NCBI GenBank assembly: GCA_963921935.1
Contig: OY998178.1
Location: forward strand, 58,129,451 to 58,193,450
Source: Galeruca laticollis
Taxonomy: Eukaryota; Arthropoda; Insecta; Coleoptera; Chrysomelidae
Length of the DNA stretch: 64,000 nt
Direction: 5' to 3'
Positions 21,250-32,162 of the stretch are shown here, in pieces. The notes beneath the pieces were generated by a model, which saw only the letters and a list, made by a program, of their open reading frames with translations, was not told the origin of the DNA and ran no database searches. Each line of letters begins with the position of its first letter. The first letter of the stretch is position 1. Both the position numbers and the translations under genes were made by a program.

Positions 21250-21495
21250 GTTTCATTATACAATATCTATTATAATAAAAATAGAATGGAAAAGAAAAAT
21301 ATAGATGCACAAAATAAAATTTTGTTACAAGATATAGGAATAAAAAATCTCCCATTTTATTAGTACTATTTATATAGAGATACTGTGGTCGTTGGTTTAA
21401 TTTGTGTATTATAAAATAACGGTACCTAATTAATTTAATAAAATAATAAAGCAAATTGGATAAAAATATACAAAAAATAAAACACAAGATTTCCA

Positions 21496-23143
21496 CTACT
21501 TCACTACAAAATCATTACTATCTTTATCGTCACTGTCAAAATTAATAATAAGTGGAGGCACATCCTGTCTATCAAATACTACTTCTCTATCACACCCATC
21601 TTGTATAATTTTCTCAGTGTGCTCTACTGTCTTTGACCAAATATCAGGAGTCACATTTTCTAAAGACTTTTTCCATACACCTATTGCTTGTTCTGTTGAA
21701 GAACCATCAATTCCCACATGATCTATATAAAAATTTTTAACTATGCCCCAAATATGTTCAATTGGGTTGAACATACAGTGGTAAGGGGGAAGTCGAAGCA
21801 CTTTGTGACCATATTTCTCAGATAACAAGTCAGCTTCATATACTGTTGGTGGTTTATTCCGACAAAAATGCATATATTTAAGCAAAATAAGTTATCTAAG
21901 TAATACCAGAATATATTGAAAAATGTTTATATCAACTTACCGTTGTTCGAAATTCAATAATTGCGTTTTGAGGAACGTATTTTCAAAAGTAATATCATTT
22001 TGTATCAACCAGTTCTGTATATCAGCCTTTTTGGTAGCTGTTGTTCGTACTTTATTGATCACTGTACTGTGGCAACTTGCATTATCCATTACAATTGTGG
22101 CAGGTTCTTCCAAGTTCACTAAAAGCTGGTATTCAAACCAATACAAAAAATTGTCTCAGTCCATTTCATCGTGGTAGCCACCATCTTGTTTTTTGGAAGA
22201 AAAACCAGCTCTGCTCCAGGAATGAATCCAGAAGAGGACCCAGCATGCAACACTATATACCTACAATAAGGAAATAACAAATTACTACTAGATTTCCTAG
22301 ATAGACTGCATAGCCCAACACAACTATTAATAATTATATAGATTTAAATAAAATAGTGTGACTAGTAAATATTTGAAAAGGTTTTAAAATGGCAGGAATG
22401 TTAGTATATCATAAATTAATTGCTAAATTTTATTATTCAATTTCCTTGGACCACCAGTTTTGGTTTTTTTCACGCTTCTATGATTAGAATCTTGCCAAGA
22501 ACGTCCAACAGTACCGTCTTTAAATATCCAGGTCTCATCCAAAAACATAAATTGATATTAACCTTCCCTTTTTATCTTGACATATTCATATAGAAAATGT
22601 ACACGTTTTAATGCAATATGTGGCAACTCCATTAAACTACGATGAGGATCATATTTTTGGTATTTGAATTCAATTTTTTTCACTGTCTTCCAGAGTGATG
22701 TTAAACAACCATTAAAGAGTTCATGCACCTGGAGTTTGTCTCTTCAAGTTTTCAAGGTTATGTGTTCCTCTGATAAAATATTGTGTTAGTTAATTGTGAA
22801 TAAAATAAAATAGTAAATTGAATATACTCACTGTTTCCATACATTTCGTATATAACGGTTCGGAAAGCATTTTGATCAAAGTTATAAATTTCAACAGTAG
22901 GTTTTATGCGTTTTCTCTATTTAGGTGGGCTTTTAGGCTGTTCACCTCGATTATGCTTGACGGCAATACGGTTAACAGTAGTAACGCTAAGTTGTAAAGC
23001 TTCTGCAACTCTCTACAATATAATTACTTCCAGCGAATACTATTACTTACGTCTCTTACAGTTGTAAGCGGGAGAAGCGGATCCCCATTTCGGCATTCTC
23101 GTTCAAAATAGCTCAACAAAGATGTTACTATCTCTTGACATTT
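21496..23143 (-). pseudogene. Tc1/mariner transposase with introns
   Basis: Exons on the minus strand. Start region near 23143 (MSRDSNIF in a nearby frame, then a segment ending TTVRD), a GTAAGT donor, a very short intron (about 44 bases, to TTGTAG), then the HTH RVAEALQLSVTTVNRI. One stop follows in PPKxRKR. A GTGAGT...TTATCAG intron follows at about 22750-22830. The first catalytic aspartate is FMFLDETWIFKDGTVG (about 22530), the second is ATIVMDNASCHS (about 22085), the third acidic residue is MFNPIEHIWGIVK (about 21770). The acidic C-terminus ends at 21496. All three catalytic residues survive; a few stops and frame shifts remain, so it is probably inactive but young. Confidence 0.82.
22270..22440 (-). 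other. Likely intron of the Tc1/mariner transposase
   Basis: Between the exon ending near SVKKTKTGGPRK (about 22440) and the one beginning near YIVLHAGSSSGF (about 22265) lies an AT-rich non-coding stretch with no open frame. This is consistent with an intron, though exact splice sites were not fixed. Confidence 0.4.
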
Positions 23144-23411
23144 TCTGTTTTTTTAATCTTAAAGAAGCAATGAATTTAAAAGTAGCAAAAAAACTTGTAG
23201 ATATTAGACTATGATCGAATGTTAATGAACGTCAAAACAAATTGGGTAATTTTATCAGTTGATTTGACAACATCTTGAAGTTTTGCCAACCCGTTAGCTG
23301 TAAATTGATCTGGTTGTTGAGGATAAATTGTATTCACGGTTGGTAAATTTTATTTACGGTTGGTAAATTTATATTTATTCTGATAAGCAGGAGAGTAACT
23401 AAAAATGACAC

Positions 23412-23436
23412 CATCGTCTTTTTATCGTAAATAAAC
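23412..23436 (-). repeat. Tc1/mariner terminal inverted repeat, right
   Basis: Exact reverse complement of 15100-15124, followed by TA at 23437-23438. Confidence 0.9.
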
Positions 23437-23438
23437 TA

Positions 23439-24340
23439 TACTTAATTTATTTGATGGATGGATTAATAAGAATTATTTCACTTTTGACAATAAAATATAT
23501 ATATTCAAAATGAAGGTTTACGAATGGGAAGAAGCCCTATATCACCAATTTTGGCAAACAGTTTTATGGACAGTTTAGAAACAAAAAACTTTGAAGGCAA
23601 TATTTCAAAAAATGTTTTATTTTGGTATAGATATGTAGATGACATATTAGCTTGTTTTATATATAATGAACGACAATTAGATTTTTTTTTCAACCATATT
23701 AATAATTTACACCTAAAAATTAAATGTACATTAGAAGTAGAAGAAAATAACTCAATAAAATTCCATGATTTAAAAATTCAGAATTAATAATGTACTTGAT
23801 TATTCAATTTACGGAAAACCAACACACAATGATGTGACTATTCCATATAGCTCCAATCATGCCATGTCACACAAATAAGCAGCAATGATTCATTTCCTGT
23901 GAATACATGTGATTTTGATAGAGAAATTAATACAATTAAACAAATAGCAACGTCCATTACATATGATAAATAAACCAATTATTGAAGAGGAGGAAAAAGT
24001 GATATTACAACTAATATTTCTTGAAAAAACTAAAGAAAAAAAAGATAATATCTTTAGCAACAAATACAATAATTTCTTTTAAAACAGGAAGTAACGTGAG
24101 TAGGAAATTGTTAAATGTAAAAACAAAAATATCACCATTAAAGAAGTCTGGTGCATATAAATTTAAATGTCCAGAATGTGATGCTGTCTATTTGAGTCAC
24201 ACACTTAGAAATTTTGAAATCCGATACAGTGAGCACTTACGAGCAACCAGATAAATCCCACTACGCAAAACATCTACATGACACCAATCATTCATTGACT
24301 CCTAACACAGAACTAGAAGTACAACATATCTGTGATAAGA

Positions 24341-24344
<4 letters not shown>
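23439..24344 (+). pseudogene. Penelope-like element reverse transcriptase second half and GIY-YIG nuclease
   Basis: Resumes the PLE interrupted at 15099. The reading starts with LNLFDGWINKNYFTFDNK, shifts frame near 23510, and continues at 23524 with MGRSPISPILANSFMDSLE and the FWYRYVDDIL box holding the catalytic aspartates. After further frame shifts, 24021-24254 carries the GIY-YIG endonuclease start (SGAYKFKCPECDAVYLSHT then RYSEHLRATR), where the usual YIG is changed. The protein reading runs into an (AT)n tract at 24345 and stops there, so the nuclease C-terminus is missing. Confidence 0.85.

Positions 24345-24376
<32 letters not shown>
24345..24376. repeat. (AT)n microsatellite at PLE end
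   Basis: Sixteen AT units directly join the PLE frame on the left and unrelated sequence (GAGGGACCGAGG) on the right. Confidence 0.9.
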
Positions 24377-24379
<3 letters not shown>

Positions 24380-26110
24380 GGACCGAGGTTAGAAACATTT
24401 ATATATACTATTTAAGCTGACATAAATATATATTATTCGTTGATCTCTGTGACGTTTAAAACATATATACTGCTTAAGCCATAAAAGATATGTCATTTAG
24501 AATCATTAAGCTACTAGCTCCATATTTAGAATATATCTAGATTATTTAACAGACTTTAGCTGAATAGTCGTGGCAGCTGAGGCCTTTAAAATGAGAAGAA
24601 GTGGTGTTCATCTTTTTGAATTTTTTCTATTGGTAACTTTGGCAACGTTGTTACAAAATTAGGAGTAGGTTTTTCAGGCTCCTAAATAACGTTTTATAGT
24701 ATAATTTTTTTTAAATTCTCAATTTTTTCCCAATACATACTTCAAAGTAATACGCTTATACATTTAAAACTTTCTGTATAATTACAAATCGTGTAAGTGC
24801 GACAGAATAATCCTCCCGCTTCGTGATCCCATTATATAATCTGTCAAACCAACACTGTTTGTAGTTGTGCAAAAAGTTATCGATGTATAAACTGATTATT
24901 TCGAAGTTATTATTGAATATACGCGCTGTGGCTCTATCACGTTCATCATTTTTAAAATAAATTTCAACAACGCAATGTAGTGAGTAAATGTACCTCATAT
25001 TTTGTTACACGTGCACAGAATGGGTGTGTATTAATAATTTATTGATCGACAATCCCAAAAGATAGTTTTTTTGTTAAAAACTCTTACTAGCTACTTTATC
25101 ATGATAACAATAAGTTGGTGTCGGGTATTTGGGTAATTCCAACAAACATCTATTGAAGAAATAAGTGATCATTTTGATTTGTGTTTCTATTTCTAAAATC
25201 CAAAATTATTAAAAAAGGTATTTTCAGAAACCCATAAATTTGTAAAAAATTATAGACGATTGAGAAGAGAATTTAAAGATTTTTTAAAAGAGGTATCACT
25301 CGACACCCCTTGCAATTTCATTTAAGGGAGTCTCTGTGTAGGGTGGAGGGGTGACGATACGTATAAAAGTATTATGGTAGAATATGTCACCCTTGAAATG
25401 AACCAATTTTTGTTCATTGACAAGACCGCACTGGCAATGACATATAGCCGAAAGCGCTGTGCAAATTTGATCTTTCAATAAACTCCGCAGAGCAATACAG
25501 AAGTTTCATCTGTGCATATAGCTTTTAATCACATTTATTCAAATCTGAAGATTTTGTTGTTTTTATTATTGTTCCCAATTTTTTTAATCAATACAACCTG
25601 AATTAATTGGAGAATTTGTGATGTCCTTTAGCCTTTATTTATTAATTTGCTTATATTAACTTTTTAACTATATTTCTGAAAATATTACAATTTACCAACA
25701 TTATGTGAATTTCTATCAGTAAAAACATTGCTGGTATGGCTATTTGACTTTAAATTATTCGAACTATTAGAACTTGTGTGCATGAGATGCATTCTCGGTC
25801 ATCGTCTCATTCCATTCAACTTCGCGAACCGCCTGAAATGAAGATGAAAGAGGTGAAAGAACTTTAGACGCTTTGAATATAGTGTCGCCGGAATCTCAGA
25901 AACTATTCGTTCAGGAATTTTAGGACCGTTTTCTTTAGAATTTAAGACTTTTCGTGATAATGAGATTGTGGCATAATAGGGATTATTCTTATCTTTTGAA
26001 TTGTATAGCAACGGTCTTTATTCGTAATTTTAGCAAATATTGCAACAAAGGCGCATTTTTAGAGCCTAACATAGTTACATAGTAAGAGGTCCAATTACCA
26101 TAATTACCCA
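24377..26110. other. Unassigned region
   Basis: No recognisable domain. Two minus-strand open stretches (24756-24998, 80 codons; 25799-26011, 70 codons) have amino-acid content that could be coding relics but match no family I know. No terminal repeats or duplications seen. Confidence 0.4.
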
Positions 26111-26580
26111 CTAAACAAGAAACATAGCAAGTATTTTTTGTGATGTTCTTTTTAGAGGCTTTTTGTGATATTTATTTAAAACGTTAATTAGATATCTCCT
26201 AGATGTCTTAATTTTATTACCAACTCTATTAACATCCATGTCATGTTAATAAAACATATTTTTGATGTACACAGTAATACTTGAATTCGCAGTTACATAC
26301 ACATCCTACGAACTTCTTTTTAGTAACTTCCTATAGGAAACATTCATACGATGTTCATTTGTATACTTCTCACTAATGTCACATACAGAATGTTACTGTA
26401 TATTACAAATTAACATGTTTCTAAGATGATCACATGTTGCAGTTACTTTTACATCTTTCGAAATAATTTTTAGTAACATCGTACTTATTACGTCTGTACG
26501 ACGTTAGTTCATAAAACTCTCAGTATTATCTCATATTAAACATCAGAGTAACATAAAAAAGAAGAAAACAGAAGACGAAC
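26111..26580. repeat. Cluster of ATGTTA/TAACAT motifs
   Basis: TAACATC, GATGTT, TTACATC and close variants recur in both orientations many times in this stretch. A comparable cluster occurs at about 29640-29910. They could be subterminal repeats of a DNA transposon. See findings. Confidence 0.35.
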
Positions 26581-26582
26581 TG

Positions 26583-28581
26583 ATGAACGAAACAAACAGT
26601 ACTTATCTGTGGAATCAAATGACAAGCATGAAATGGCGGATGGTTTTCAGTTATGTGTTATATTTTATTTGCAGGGAGCACATTTTTTGCAAGAAGTACT
26701 TAAACACAGACCACTTATCTCTGTACTTGAATAAAGTGGTCTTCGTTTTCGTTAGTTCTTACTTAGCAACAGTTTCCATACTTAGTTATAATTCTTGTTA
26801 TAATGGACGAACAACAATTGTTATCGGTAAATACCTATTCCAAAATCATAATTATTGAAACGTAATACTCATTCAATACTTTAATCGACAATTATACATT
26901 GAAATTCCAGATGGCGGAATTGTACACTAACATTATATAATAGATTTTACAAAATAAGGGTTTTTTCAGTTTTTTTAATATTTTAGTTAGTAAGTCTATT
27001 TTAAAAACGATTCACAATATTTCAAATCCTAGATATGCATTATACCCTACAAAAAACTTAATATTGCAAAAGGGTATATATTATAATTAATAATAAAACA
27101 TGCTCATATGTTGGCAGGGATTTGAATCTAGAAGAAAATATTTTCAATGTTAAGATGTTTCAGAAGCAACCTTACATGAATAAAATAAAAAACAAATAGT
27201 TGGTAATTATGTAATGAAAGGGGTGTAACTATTTCAGATAGTCTGATACAAACATTGTATTAAACAGTACAAAAAATATTGAATCAAGTATCTCTAGTTC
27301 TAGTTTTTGTAGTAGTAGTCGTAGCCATCAATATGGTTTTGCAGGTTTAGAAAATTTTAACATTGCTAACAATTCTTGTGAACAATTAGAGACTGTTTAA
27401 GACTTTAAAAACAGAAATTTCTGTTAAAAAGCTCATTTCCATTTGAAAATTCACTAAATACAACAAATAAGCTGTAGGTTTCCCTTAATGTTAATCTAGT
27501 TGAAGAATATGTAACTTATGATACTGAATGCTCCAGTCAACAAACAGCATTCAATTATTTGTTAGTGTAGAAACACAGCTATTGGATACTCAATTGGATA
27601 CAATTAATTATAAACTCATTTAACTTGATAATGTGTTCATATATCTTCTTCATAAATACAGTGTATTAATAATGCTTAGTTTTCATTAAGTTACAATTCC
27701 ACTATGTTAATATACAATTTGTTCCAGGAAGAAAATGACAAGATGAGAATAGTATATTATTTTATACAGAAAAGAAGTATGAATTTTCATAGCACACCTG
27801 AATTCACCTGCCAAATGGAGTGAGGCATGTAATAGAAGGTAAATCATGAACAGTCACTTCTCGAAATAAAATATTTTATCATCCCTTTGAAGAACCCCGC
27901 ATGTATCTTATGGAAAATGGGTCCCAGTCAATTGGCTGAAAATCAAGTTTGATGTAGTTTATGATGATCGATCAAAGGTCTCCATGGGCACAATTTGATC
28001 TAAAGTAATTGTTTTATTAGCTGCTGTTCAGAACACTTTTAATTGTTTCACATATAAGGATTTTGAAGTGTACGTTATGGAATGGTTGAGGCACTCGAAA
28101 CAGCCACTCTTGCGTGAGAAAAAATAACCGTAAGTAAACGATAGAATTTTCTTTAATCAGATTGGATTTCTGTTAATGTAACATAATGTTTCATTGAATC
28201 TTTATGGTGTCAAATTTTTATTAGTTTTAATATAATTAAAAAAACTATTCTAATAAATTTTCTGTAAACTAGCTGTAATGTATGTGTATCCGATAAACTT
28301 TATTAATTCAGTTTCAAAGTATGTTATGTTATGGTAACTACAGATTAATATACCCTTTTTTATTTCTTGCTTTCACTGAATGGGTTCAATAGTTTCCACT
28401 TTCCAGACTTGTTATGTAATATGCTTACACAATTTTATTCTTTTTTAGGTTGGATTCCTGGACATAATATTTTTTTTTCTAATCTGGTACCTGTTTTTTT
28501 CAAATTTACTGTACTGTTCATTACTAGTGAATAAACATTTTAAATCCTTTATTGCTTTTTTGCTATTTTATTTTAAATGTA
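26583..28581. other. Unassigned region with coding-like scraps
   Basis: An ATG at 26802 begins MDEQQLLS directly before a GTAAAT donor-like site. At about 27880-28130 a plus-strand frame with one stop reads KWVPVNWLKIKFDVVYDD and later TYKDFEVYVMEWLRHSKQPL, which looks like real protein sequence but which I cannot assign. Another stretch near 27290-27380 is serine-rich. These may be exons of one unknown transposon gene lying between the two motif clusters. Confidence 0.3.
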
Positions 28582-29570
28582 CAGGATGAACAACTAAGAA
28601 CGACTGTAGGCCACATCTCAGAAAAGAATCATGGTACAACTTTCAAAAAATTACCTTTAGGTAAGTGATCCTGAAAAATTGCTGGAAAATATTTTGCAGT
28701 CTCTAAAATATTCGCTAGGGGTGGAATGAACACTCGAAAACATAATGCTCCAAAATACATTTTTTGAAATATTTATGAGATTATGAATAAATTTAATTAA
28801 GGAGATTTTTTGCCATTATTCTTCAAATAATTGGTGGGGAAGGTTCAGACTTATGAACAAATGTATAACTTTTTCGTTTTTTAACCGATATTAATCATTT
28901 TAGCTGCATTTAAAAGAGTTTTTCTGTTTAATAGGATTGATAACAAAATTAGATAATTATGTATCCACTCAGAAATTTCAAATGTAAATGAAGCATTTTT
29001 TAATTTTTATATCTGATATTGTAAATCTTATATCTTGGAATAGATTCCTATTTTTTTAACCCATTTTCATCAGAATTTCAAAAATGCCTCATTACATTTA
29101 AAATTTCCGAGAAAAATGGGAAAATTGTCGACATTATCACATAGCGTTGACAAAATTGTTCAATTTTGTTATTTTTGTTAAGCATATCTTATTAAAGAGG
29201 AAAAACTCTTTTAAATGACGCCAAAAACATGGATATCGATTAAAAAAAAGTGTTATGACATTTGTTTTTTGGGTTGAATCTTCCCCCATCCCTTACTTGA
29301 AGAATAAGGACAAAAAGTCCCTAACTACATTTTTTCATAATCTCAACAATATATCAAAAATTGTATTTCTAGGATATCTTTAGTATGTCTTCTTTGGAGA
29401 TAATCACAGTATTATGTTTTCATTCCACCCCATAGCAGATATTTTAGGAACTCAAAAATATTTTCCAGCGATTTTTCAGGGTCATTTTCCTGAAGGTATC
29501 TTTTTAAAGTTGTACCATGACTATTTTTTGAAATATGGCCGACAGCCGGCGTTCTTAGTTATTCACCCTG
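28582..29570. mobile_element. Fold-back element with long terminal inverted repeats
   Basis: The ends read CAGGATGAACAACTAAGAACG inward from the left and CAGGGTGAATAACTAAGAACG inward from the right, each next to TA. The similarity continues through most of the length (for example ATGGTACAACTTT, TTTTTCAGG, GGTGGAATGAA, AAAGAGTTTTTC on both arms), giving arms of about 450-480 bases with a short spacer near 29060-29110. It has no coding capacity, so it is a non-autonomous, MITE-like or fold-back element. TA as target duplication is inferred from one base pair step and is weak evidence of family. Confidence 0.8.
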
Positions 29571-30886
29571 TATTTGCTGATTAGGCACAGAAACATCTAT
29601 TGGATGTCATCTAGAATATTTGAGGTAAATTATTTAGAGGTTTAAGCAATGTCCATACAACATCTAACAGAATACACTGTATTGTTTTTGAAATGTCGCA
29701 TTTAGATCATTGATAAGATGTTATTTTTTAGACATTGCATTAACATCGACAAGATGTTAAAAGGCATTTCAGAATGTAACAGAAATGTTGTTTTTAGTTC
29801 GTTATAAAGACTTCCTTTTCCTTTTGAGTAAGTTCTAGTAACATCATAGTAATGTAAAAAGGCAGCGCTTTAACATCGCTGAGAAGTTAAGTTGAAACAT
29901 CACAAAAGTTAACAGCCACAAGCTGGGCATAAGCGGTTGTATAGATGTGCTTGTGATGAAAACAAGAGGAAAAAAAGGAAGAAAATTATCACAATGTGAT
30001 GTTGAATTAACAGAACTGTAATATTTATTTGCATAGTGGGTATGATCTGAAAATATGGCACATGGATTTTTCAGATATGCTTATTTGATGTTAAATATTT
30101 AGATCCACCTACTGAAACTTCATTACATTGAATAGAGCACCAAATACAGTATGCCTATTTCTACTGTTACGGTTTTTTTCAATTTTTTATGCTGACTATT
30201 TTAATCAACAACCAGTAGCGGCCCGCGAGCGAGAACATGCAAATTTTTAACTATAATCGTGAATAAACTTAGGTAGCTATCTTTGATTACAGTCAAATAT
30301 AACGCTTAATGTCTAAGCTGTATTACACTGCTTGAAAGTAAAGTCCGGACCGTTATTGTTGCCAGCAAACTTATTTATAAAAGCTCCGTTGAAGTTGTAC
30401 AAATCTTGTATAAATTGCTTTTCGTTAGATAACACCGTCGTCAACCAAAGATTGAATTTCGCAAGAATGTTTTTATGTTCTTTAATGTTGAAAAACTTGG
30501 TTTCGCTTCAGCTGTGATCACCGGAATACCTATTTAAATTAATAAGATAGGAAAGGTGGCAAACAATATATCTTGAAGGTTATTATTCGTTAGGAATTTC
30601 AACAAATGGATAGCGCCACTTATGACTTTAAAAGTAAGGTTTTCTATAAATGAATTCTAAATCTGTCTGCAGACGAACTTTATTAAGAAAATGGGTATGT
30701 CTCTACTATAGATTCTGAATGTTCAATACGAAATTTTTTCTCCGTTTGTGGAAATATGTATGCCGCAAACAGAATGGAGGCATTCTAATCTTTGATGAAT
30801 GAAAATCTTGCTGTTACATGGACACAAACTTCTTTGGCTGCAACAGTTTTTGAGATATCTTAATTTTCATGTATCTGTCTTTTAGT
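29571..30886. other. Unassigned region with second ATGTTA/TAACAT cluster
   Basis: 29640-29910 repeats GATGTTA/TAACATC-type motifs in both orientations, resembling 26111-26580. The rest has no recognisable coding; a 61-codon frame at 30332-30517 is probably chance. Confidence 0.4.
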
Positions 30887-31159
30887 CTAAACACCATAAT
30901 TTCCAGAAATTTCACTTTTAATTGTCTCTATATTATTTCTTTCATTGTAATTGGCATTTTCAAAACATGTTTGGGCTGTATGTATTTGTACCGGGATGGT
31001 TACTGTTTTTTGCAGTTGATCATATAAAATATCAGCATGCGGCAATATACTATGAAAGACTATTAACCAAACCACAAATATAGATTCCTGCAACATACGA
31101 CAAATAGCAGTTGCTTTGTCACAACACTGTAGTCTAAAATAAACGATAACACCCTCCAC
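30887..31159 (-). pseudogene. Possible hAT-type (DUF4371/ZMYM-like) transposase fragment
   Basis: A 90-codon minus-strand frame contains KATAICRMLQESIFVVWLIV and HADILYDQLQK, resembling the conserved region of hAT-derived proteins of the 52-kDa-repressor/ZMYM type in which a helical IMPHxDILYxQLQ motif precedes the dimerisation domain. It ends where a Gypsy terminal repeat begins. The match is from memory of family patterns and is tentative. Confidence 0.35.
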
Positions 31160-31191
31160 GCATAACTACTACAAAACATTCGCCAACGGGA
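31132..31191 (+). repeat. Terminal direct repeat, left, of Gypsy element
   Basis: Starts GTCTAAAATAAACGATAAC and ends CGCCAACGGGA, matching 34051-34110 with about three differences. Confidence 0.75.
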
Positions 31192-31227
31192 TACAGAACA
31201 CTACCACAGTTATCACAGTAGACGAAG

Positions 31228-31617
31228 TTGGGCGTCCAGTACCCAGAGGGCACTTTCGACATCACGCTAATAGAAAGAATGACATTGATAACCCTGAAAC
31301 CTTTCAATACATCGTCAAGCTCAATCCTTATGCTTAGAAGTGGAAAGATAGCTTCACTGGCGAAAGTAGCTCCAGCTAATAAAGCGGGAGAATGTTTAAC
31401 CGAGTTGATCTACATCCCGGCGTGTATTGAACCTGTGATCATGATCACCATCCGGCTTGTCGTCGACACCTTGGCGTGCGTTGAACCTAAGGTTAGACAC
31501 AAGCAGACCCCTCTTACTGCCGAAATTCTGGTGCGAGCTGAGCCTAGAACGGAAGTTAACCGCCCCAGCGGAAGTCCTGGAGCGCGCTTAGCCCAGGACG
31601 GAAGCCTTCCCGTCTAG
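31228..31617 (+). pseudogene. Gypsy 5' coding remnant, unidentified
   Basis: A 129-codon frame with unusually high GC content for the window. It contains three imperfect repeats around the motif ACIEPV / ACVEPK / VRAEPR, followed by SPGARLAQDG. Such repeated variants could correspond to the variable region between protease and reverse transcriptase of insect Gypsy elements, but I cannot assign it firmly. The reverse transcriptase follows 20-40 bases downstream in another frame. Confidence 0.4.
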
Positions 31618-31639
31618 CAGAAGTCTGAGCTAAGTACAT

Positions 31640-31947
31640 ATCGACGCAGGACCTACCTTAAAAACGGATATTGGCAAGTACCTCTGGCAAAACAAAGCAG
31701 ACCGATAACAGCTTTAATAGCACCAGGTAAAGGACTTTTCCACTTCAAGGTACTTCCATTCGGCCTATACTCAGCACAATCAACGTTTCATAGGCTTTTA
31801 GACTCAGTAATAGGACCAGAAATAGAAACGCACGCATTTGCATACTTAGATGACATAATAGTTCTAAGCGAAATATTCACCGAACAGTTTCACGAAGTTT
31901 TCCAAAAGCTGCAGAAAGCAAACTTAAAAATAAACATCGAAAAATGA
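31640..31947 (+). pseudogene. Gypsy reverse transcriptase fragment
   Basis: Reads LKNGYWQVPLAKQSRPITA, LPFGLYSAQSTFHRLLD and the catalytic FAYLDDIIVL box, then NLKINIEK and a TGA in place of the usual cysteine codon. The fingers upstream and the connection and RNase H downstream are missing; a scrap SDYLYRNPVDF near 32075 is the end of the RNase H region, so about a kilobase has been deleted near 32035. Confidence 0.85.
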
Positions 31948-32162
31948 GAGAAAAAGGACAAAATCAAGGCAATTGTAAATTACTTCGCACCAAAGACAGT
32001 AAAACAATTAAGGAAATTCTTACAACAATTTGCCTTCGACGTTAATGTTTAGGATAGGATCAGAGAATATTGTATCTGATTACTTATACCGGAATCCTGT
32101 AGATTTCGATAACGTGCTGTCGAGCAAAAATAAGTCAGATTGGTGCGAGAAATAAATCGGAA

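Larger units (their letters stand above)
15098..23438 (-). mobile_element. Tc1/mariner transposon inserted in a PLE, itself split by BEL/Pao
   Basis: The ends are perfect 25-bp inverted repeats beginning GTTTATTTACG (15100-15124 and 23412-23436), each flanked by TA, the Tc1/mariner target duplication. The transposase is on the minus strand (21496-23143). Removing the 5.7-kb BEL/Pao insertion (15548-21249, plus one duplication copy) leaves an element of about 2.6 kb. It interrupts a PLE reverse transcriptase frame at the equivalent of a single point. Confidence 0.9.

Noticed and set aside
21496..21937. Two separate short transposase genes
   Set aside because: They are adjoining parts of one Tc1/mariner transposase, separated by an intron-like or frameshifted stretch.
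24756..24998. Hypothetical gene on the minus strand
   Set aside because: The frame is short with no motif or repeat support, so it is kept only as a remark in the region description.
31132..31191. A complete 60-bp LTR
   Set aside because: It has no clear TG...CA ends and no adjacent primer-binding site, so it is reported only as a terminal direct repeat.
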